Assembly: GCF_000283515.1 (NCBI RefSeq)
Contig: NC_015976.1
Span: 2,946,501-3,010,500, forward strand
Direction: 5' to 3'
Source of the DNA: Sphingobium sp. SYK-6
GTDB taxonomy: Bacteria > Pseudomonadota > Alphaproteobacteria > Sphingomonadales > Sphingomonadaceae
DNA: 64,000 nucleotides
The notes beneath the pieces were generated by a model, which saw only the letters and a list, made by a program, of their open reading frames with translations, ran no database searches and was not told the origin of the DNA. This document shows positions 59,905 through 64,000 of this stretch, piece by piece (the stretch's first letter is position 1; the number at the start of each line of letters is the position of its first letter). Both the position numbers and the translations under genes were made by a program.

Positions 59905-60333
59905 CTACCCCATGCCGCGCCCGCTTGCGGTGGTGACCGGCACGGGCTGCGCCACGTCCCAATGCTCGACGATCAGGCCATCCTCGAATCGGAAGATGTT
60001 CATCAGCGCATGGCCCGGGTCTTCCGGTCCCTGGCGGCCGATGAGGTGCGCGACGGCATAGTCGCCGTCCACCAGGATGCGCCGCACGTCCATGCTGACG
60101 GTGGGCCGCGCGAGCAGGCCTTCGAGATGCGCGATGGCGGCTTCCCGGCCATCGGTGACCGCGGGATTATGCTGCATATAGTCGACATGAACGTAACGTT
60201 CGAAGGCTTCGCGAACCTTCATTTCGTCATAATATAAGCGCACGAAGTCCAGAAATGCGGCCCGCGTGCGGTTCGTGCGAGCGACATATTCGGGCGTGGA
60301 AGCGTCTGTAAGCTCGGCGGTTCGCATGTTCAT
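59905..60333 (-). CDS. SnoaL-like (NTF2-fold) protein
   Basis: A 142-residue NTF2-fold protein: FVRLYYDEMKVREAFERYVH, DYMQHNPAVTDGREAAIAHL, VDGDYAVAHLIGRQGPED and FRFEDGLIVEHWDVAQPVP. It is divergent from the TBDT gene and lies 93 bp from operator copy 3. A weaker operator-like stretch (TAACGTTCGAA) lies inside the gene near 60194. Function unknown; one of four SnoaL-like proteins in this region. Confidence 0.85.
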   Translation of the reverse strand: MNMRTAELTDASTPEYVARTNRTRAAFLDFVRLYYDEMKVREAFERYVHVDYMQHNPAVTDGREAAIAHLEGLLARPTVSMDVRRILVDGDYAVAHLIGRQGPEDPGHALMNIFRFEDGLIVEHWDVAQPVPVTTASGRGMG

Positions 60334-60415
60334 GGCCTATCCTCCTCCTTGATCCGCTCGTTTCGCGCGGTTTGCCGGATTTTTCGATGTGGTCGCGAGG
60401 CTGATGTCAGCTCGA

Positions 60416-60442
60416 TTGACCAATCGTAACGTTCGTTATATT
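60416..60442 (+). promoter_or_regulatory. Promoter with operator copy 3 (TAACGTTCGTTA)
   Basis: TTGACC (60416-60421) and TATATT (60437-60442) form a possible promoter towards the TBDT, with a short 15-base spacer. Between them lies TAACGTTCGTTA (60427-60438), TAACG-TT-CGTTA, differing from copies 1 and 2 by one base. The 394-bp gap 60334-60727 otherwise contains only the long TBDT leader, in which no convincing gene is seen. Confidence 0.6.
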
Positions 60443-60727
60443 GTTCTGCGTCTGGCTTCAAACCACTTTCAAGGTGGGAGGGCAAGGAGAGGAAGCGATG
60501 CGGGCAAGCGATATCCTGATCGAACGGTGCGTCGGCGCGGCTTCCGGCCTTGCGCGAGGCGAGGCTGCGGCCGCGCCTGGCTTGCGGAGCGGCGCCGCGA
60601 TTGCAGGCGATGCCACTCCGGCTCTCGTCGGCGGGTCAGACCATTGGCTCTTGTCCGCATGATCCGCGGCAGGCCGGCACGACAATCGACACAGATAAAC
60701 ATCGACAGACAAAAAAGGGGAGGAAGC

Positions 60728-63097
60728 ATGACCACTATATTTTTGCGCGGCTGCACCAGCGCGTTCGTGATCGCTGCGGCGAGCTTGGGCGCGAGCCAGG
60801 CATGGGCGCAGGGCGCCGCCGCCGGGGCGCCTGCGCCTCAGGAAGAGCGCGTCGACGCGGCCGAGGGCGATATCGTCGTCACGGCGCAGCGCCGTTCGGA
60901 GCGTTTGCAGGACGTGCCGATTTCCGTCTCGGTGGTCGGCGGCGAACGGCTCGCCCGTGACAATCTGACGAGCCTGTCCGCCGTCGCCGATCGCCTGGCC
61001 AATGTGCGCATCACGCCCGGGCCGTTCGATCAGCTGAACATTCGCGGGATCGGCTCGTCCAACAACACCGGCTTCGAGCAGTCGGTGGCGACGTTCGTCG
61101 ACGGTGTCTATCGCTCGCGTCCGCGCGCCATCCGCGCCGCCCTGTTCGATGTCGAGCGCGTCGAGGTGCTCAAGGGGCCGCAGACCACCTTCTTCGGCAA
61201 CAATGCCATCGCGGGCGCGCTCAACATCACCACGCGCAAGCCGGGCAATGCCTTCGAGGCCAATGCCTCCGCGCTTTACGGCACCTATGGCGAATATAAT
61301 GTCGAGGCCGGCGTGACCGCGCCGCTCGGCGAGATGCTGAGCGTGCGTCTGGCCGGCCGCCTTTCGGGGATGGACGGCTTCGTGAAGAACGAGTTCACGG
61401 GCAAGGATGGGCCAAGGGAGCGCAACCGGGTCGGCCGCGCGTCGATCGCCTTCACGCCGAGCGCCAATTTCCGTTCGGATCTGCGCTTCGACACCGGCAA
61501 GATGTCGGCGCAGGATTTCCTGCCTTTCGAGCTGGAGCATTGTCCCCCGCCCTCGCCCTTCCCGGTCGGCGGCAGCTGCGCCAACTATATTGCGGCCAAT
61601 GGCGGCCCCGTCGACGACGAGCTGAACTGGCGCAATTCCAGCCGCCCCGGCAAGCTGGACTATTCCTTCAACGAGCTGGGCTGGACCAACTCGCTCAGCA
61701 TCGGCGACTATACGCTGAACGCCATCACCGGCTATTTCGATCATGACACGGAATATCTGCAGCAGCTCATCCCCTCGCCCGTTCCCGGGATCGGCGGGGG
61801 CAGCCTGCTGCCGGTCTTCCAGCGCGAGACGTTCAGCCAATGGTCGCAGGAAATTCGCCTCGTCTCTCCCACGGGTGGCTTCCTCGAGTGGCAGCTGGGC
61901 GCCTATTATGGCAGCAGCAAGATGCGCAACAATGGCGTGACGGGCTTCTTCTTCGCGCCCTTCGGTGCCTCCGCGCCGCCGTATACGGCCCAGACTCCCG
62001 TTGCCGGGCGCCTGACGGTGCATGAGGATGCCACCACGAAATCGGTGTTCGGTGCCGCCACGCTGCGGCCGGCGGACCGGGTCAAGCTCAACCTCGGCCT
62101 GCGCTACTCGGTGGTCTCGAAGGACGCTTTCCGCGCCCTGCACAACGGCACGGCGGACCCGAACTTCCCGACGCCGGAAAACTATGTGCCGGCCAGCAAG
62201 GCCGTCAGCGATACGCTGAACGCCATCCTGGGCTCGAACAACATGGATTTCCCGGATCCCTCGCGCGAGGATGACAAGCTCATGCCGTCCGTGAGCGTGC
62301 AGTTCGATGCGACGCCGGACCTCACGGCTTATGCGAGCTATACCAAGGGCTTCAAGGCCGGCGGCTACAGCGGCGGCTCGGCCGGCGGGGACTTCGGCCC
62401 GGAAACAGTCAATGCCTATGAAGTCGGCCTGAAGGGCAATCTCTTCGCCCGGCAGGTCACATTCTCGCTGAGCGCATTCCGGGGCGATTATTCGGGCCTT
62501 CAGGAATCCGTGTCGGAAACCCTGCCCAGCGGCACGGTGCGCGTCAGTGTCGCCAATGCCGCATCCGCCCGCTCGCAAGGCGTGGAATTCTCGGCGAGCT
62601 GGCGCATGACCAGCTGGCTGACCGCCAGCACCGACCTCGCTTATCTGGACGCGATCTATCTCAACTATGATGGCGCGCCCTGTTCGTCGATCCAGACCCT
62701 GCTCGGCGCCTCGGCCGGCTGCGTTGGCCGGCGGCAGGACCTCTCCGGCAAGCGGCGCGGCTTCGCGCCCGAATGGACCGGCAATGTCCGCCTCGATGCG
62801 ACCATCCCGGCCGGGGACATGCAGGTGCGGATTTCGCCGCTCCTCTACTTCAGCTCCTGGTATTTCCAGTCCTCCACGGCGGATGACCTGATCCGGCAGA
62901 AGGGCTACGCGAAAGTCGATCTGCGCGTCGGGGTCGGGCCGCAGGATGATCGCTGGAGCGTGGCGGTGATCGGCCAGAACCTGACCGACCGCGCCACTGC
63001 CGGGTTCCGCCAGACGGTGAGCGGCGCCAATGGTTCGGTCTCGGCGCTCGCCGAGCGCCCGCGCACGGTCGCGGTCCAGCTGACCGCGCGTTACTGA
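60728..63097 (+). CDS. TonB-dependent receptor of the flavoprotein/SnoaL regulon
   Basis: A 789-residue receptor: signal peptide ending at AWAQ (residue 28), TonB-box-like GDIVVTAQRR, a plug with RLQDVPISVSVVGGERLARD and RVEVLKGPQTTFFGNNAIAG, and a barrel ending in VAVQLTARY. ATG 60728 follows GGGGAGGAAG; the open frame upstream is untranslated leader. Its operator-type promoter and position before SnoaL and aldehyde dehydrogenase genes point to uptake of the pathway substrate. Confidence 0.88.
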   Translation: MTTIFLRGCTSAFVIAAASLGASQAWAQGAAAGAPAPQEERVDAAEGDIVVTAQRRSERLQDVPISVSVVGGERLARDNLTSLSAVADRLANVRITPGPFDQLNIRGIGSSNNTGFEQSVATFVDGVYRSRPRAIRAALFDVERVEVLKGPQTTFFGNNAIAGALNITTRKPGNAFEANASALYGTYGEYNVEAGVTAPLGEMLSVRLAGRLSGMDGFVKNEFTGKDGPRERNRVGRASIAFTPSANFRSDLRFDTGKMSAQDFLPFELEHCPPPSPFPVGGSCANYIAANGGPVDDELNWRNSSRPGKLDYSFNELGWTNSLSIGDYTLNAITGYFDHDTEYLQQLIPSPVPGIGGGSLLPVFQRETFSQWSQEIRLVSPTGGFLEWQLGAYYGSSKMRNNGVTGFFFAPFGASAPPYTAQTPVAGRLTVHEDATTKSVFGAATLRPADRVKLNLGLRYSVVSKDAFRALHNGTADPNFPTPENYVPASKAVSDTLNAILGSNNMDFPDPSREDDKLMPSVSVQFDATPDLTAYASYTKGFKAGGYSGGSAGGDFGPETVNAYEVGLKGNLFARQVTFSLSAFRGDYSGLQESVSETLPSGTVRVSVANAASARSQGVEFSASWRMTSWLTASTDLAYLDAIYLNYDGAPCSSIQTLLGASAGCVGRRQDLSGKRRGFAPEWTGNVRLDATIPAGDMQVRISPLLYFSSWYFQSSTADDLIRQKGYAKVDLRVGVGPQDDRWSVAVIGQNLTDRATAGFRQTVSGANGSVSALAERPRTVAVQLTARY

Positions 63098-63173
63098 GAT
63101 GGGAGGGCGGCGGGGCCTTGCTCCGCCGCCCGACACGGGCCCGCCGCAGGGCCGACACAGGAGAGCCTCGCGC

Positions 63174-63752
63174 ATGAAGTCGCCCTTGATGATGATGCTG
63201 GTCGCCTTCGCCGCCACGTCCCCGAGCCATGCCCAGACCGTCACCACGGCGGAGGGGCAGGCAGCGCTGATCGCCAGCGCGGACAGCAAGCTCGAAGCCA
63301 ACAAGAAGCTCGTCTATGACATGTACCGGGAGGTGCTGCTCGGCGGGCGCGCCGATCTGGTCGATCGCTACTTCACGGTCGAATATCTGCAGCATAATCC
63401 CAATGTCGCTTCGGGCCGCGACGCGCTGGCAAAGTTCATTCGCGGGTCGCGGCCCGAGCGTCCGGTGAATCCCACGATCACGCTGCCGCTCATCACCATC
63501 ATGGCCGAGCGCGACCTCGTTCTGGTCGTGACGCAGCGCCCCATGCGCGACGAAGGCGGCGAAGGCTATGTGACGAGCTGGTTCGATCTTTTCCGCATTG
63601 CCGACGGCAGGATCGCCGAGCATTGGGATCCGGCGCTGAAGTCCGCCGCAATGCTTCGGTTCGATCCCAACAGCGTGCCCGAGGCGCTGTCGGCGATCGA
63701 AGCGGAGACCGCGAAGGATGAAAAGAAACCCGGGGGCGACCCCGAACGCTGA
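63174..63752 (+). CDS. Exported SnoaL-like (NTF2-fold) protein
   Basis: A 192-residue protein with a signal peptide (MMMLVAFAATSPSHAQ, residues 6-21) and a SnoaL-like domain: NKKLVYDMYREVLLGGRADL, YLQHNPNVASGRDALAKFIR, WFDLFRIADGRIAEHWDPAL. It is closely related to the cytoplasmic protein at 57332-57847 but exported to the periplasm, and has a charged C-terminal tail. It follows the TBDT by 76 bp, so it may act on the substrate just after import. Confidence 0.85.
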   Translation: MKSPLMMMLVAFAATSPSHAQTVTTAEGQAALIASADSKLEANKKLVYDMYREVLLGGRADLVDRYFTVEYLQHNPNVASGRDALAKFIRGSRPERPVNPTITLPLITIMAERDLVLVVTQRPMRDEGGEGYVTSWFDLFRIADGRIAEHWDPALKSAAMLRFDPNSVPEALSAIEAETAKDEKKPGGDPER

Positions 63753-63815
63753 TATCATGCAAGCCGGTGCGACCGATCGCCCGGAGTCGGCCACGACGTC
63801 ATCTGGAGGAACGAT

Positions 63816-64000
63816 ATGGACCATGAATTCAAGCTGCTGATCGACGGCAAGGCCGTCGATGGCGCAAGCAGTTTCGATGTCATCAATCCTGCGACCGGAG
63901 AAGCGTTCGCGCAATGCCCGAAGGCGGACGCGGCGATGCTCGAGGATGCGGTGGCCGCTGCCCGGCGGGCTTTCCCCGCATGGTCCGCCCTGCCCGTCGA
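63816..64000 (+). CDS. Aldehyde dehydrogenase, N-terminal part (cut by window end)
   Basis: The first 61 codons encode MDHEFKLLIDGKAVDGASSF and DVINPATGEAFAQCPKAD, then AVAAARRAFPAWSALP, the standard N-terminus of NAD(P)-dependent aldehyde dehydrogenases. A TGGAGGAA ribosome site precedes the ATG. The catalytic Cys and Glu lie beyond the window. As the next gene after TBDT and SnoaL, it would oxidise the aldehyde produced by the flavocytochrome dehydrogenase. Confidence 0.85.
   Translation, partial: MDHEFKLLIDGKAVDGASSFDVINPATGEAFAQCPKADAAMLEDAVAAARRAFPAWSALPV

Noticed and set aside
60458..63304. A 948-codon open frame antisense to the receptor gene
   Set aside because: It mirrors the codon phase of the GC-rich TBDT gene and shows no family motif or ribosome site; a shadow frame.
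1..64000. CRISPR arrays, tRNA or rRNA genes, prophage and intact insertion sequences
   Set aside because: None was seen on reading both strands; a dedicated RNA gene search was not possible here.

Overview
The window is about 64 kb of GC-rich alphaproteobacterial DNA, most likely from a sphingomonad (Sphingomonadaceae). The evidence is five large TonB-dependent receptors (TBDTs), several MFS carriers, many MarR/LysR/IclR/AraC regulators next to small catabolic gene sets, SnoaL-like and SDR proteins, and frequent overlapping start/stop codons including TTG and GTG starts. No rRNA, tRNA, CRISPR array or intact insertion sequence was seen. The taxon is inferred from gene content only.

Layout. 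0-4.4 kb: an iron-uptake type operon on the minus strand (TBDT, membrane protein, PepSY protein) behind a possible Fur box. 4.4-9.6 kb: a scar made of GMC-oxidoreductase and formylglycine-generating-enzyme fragments, a DksA/TraR zinc-finger protein, an ECF sigma/anti-sigma pair divergent from a secreted subtilase and a secreted LEA-like repeat protein, a LuxR-type gene remnant and a DUF1993 protein. 9.9-19.3 kb: an AAHS-type MFS carrier facing a five-gene operon (TBDT, FAD oxidoreductase, beta-propeller protein, LysR regulator, M28-like protein lacking its expected metal ligands). 19.8-27.5 kb: small redox/regulator modules (SDR and MarR plus epimerase-like SDR; AraC and MFS; MipA/OmpV; SDR and MmyB-type regulator), with visible operator palindromes.

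27.7-34.6 kb: a plus-strand cluster of TBDT, MFS carrier, MarR regulator and the two subunits of an aconitase X enzyme. It converges on a minus-strand cluster (34.8-41.3 kb) of TauD/TfdA dioxygenase, ThDP enzyme, MFS carrier and TBDT, which is divergent from an IclR regulator with two tandem operators. Both look like uptake-plus-catabolism units for unidentified organic substrates.

42.6-53.6 kb: a complete assimilatory nitrate locus on the minus strand, in transcription order nasT, nasS, nitrate transporter, porin, nirB, nirD, nasA, cobA. Two untranslated leaders, before the transporter and before nirB, each carry paired hexaloop hairpins ending in a strong intrinsic terminator. This is the expected RNA target of the ANTAR protein NasT, so the circuit (sensor NasS, antiterminator NasT, two RNA targets) is all in the window.

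53.7-54.7 kb is a gene graveyard (alkaline phosphatase, PhyH dioxygenase and GntR fragments). 54.7-64 kb is a catabolic regulon: a 4-cresol-dehydrogenase/vanillyl-alcohol-oxidase type flavoprotein with its cytochrome c and a small Tat lipoprotein, four SnoaL-like proteins, a DUF3237 protein, a MarR regulator, a TBDT and the start of an aldehyde dehydrogenase. The same 12-bp palindrome, TAACGWTCGTTA, lies upstream of three of its transcription units, which suggests that the central MarR protein controls the whole set. A phenolic or similar aromatic side-chain substrate is plausible but not proven.
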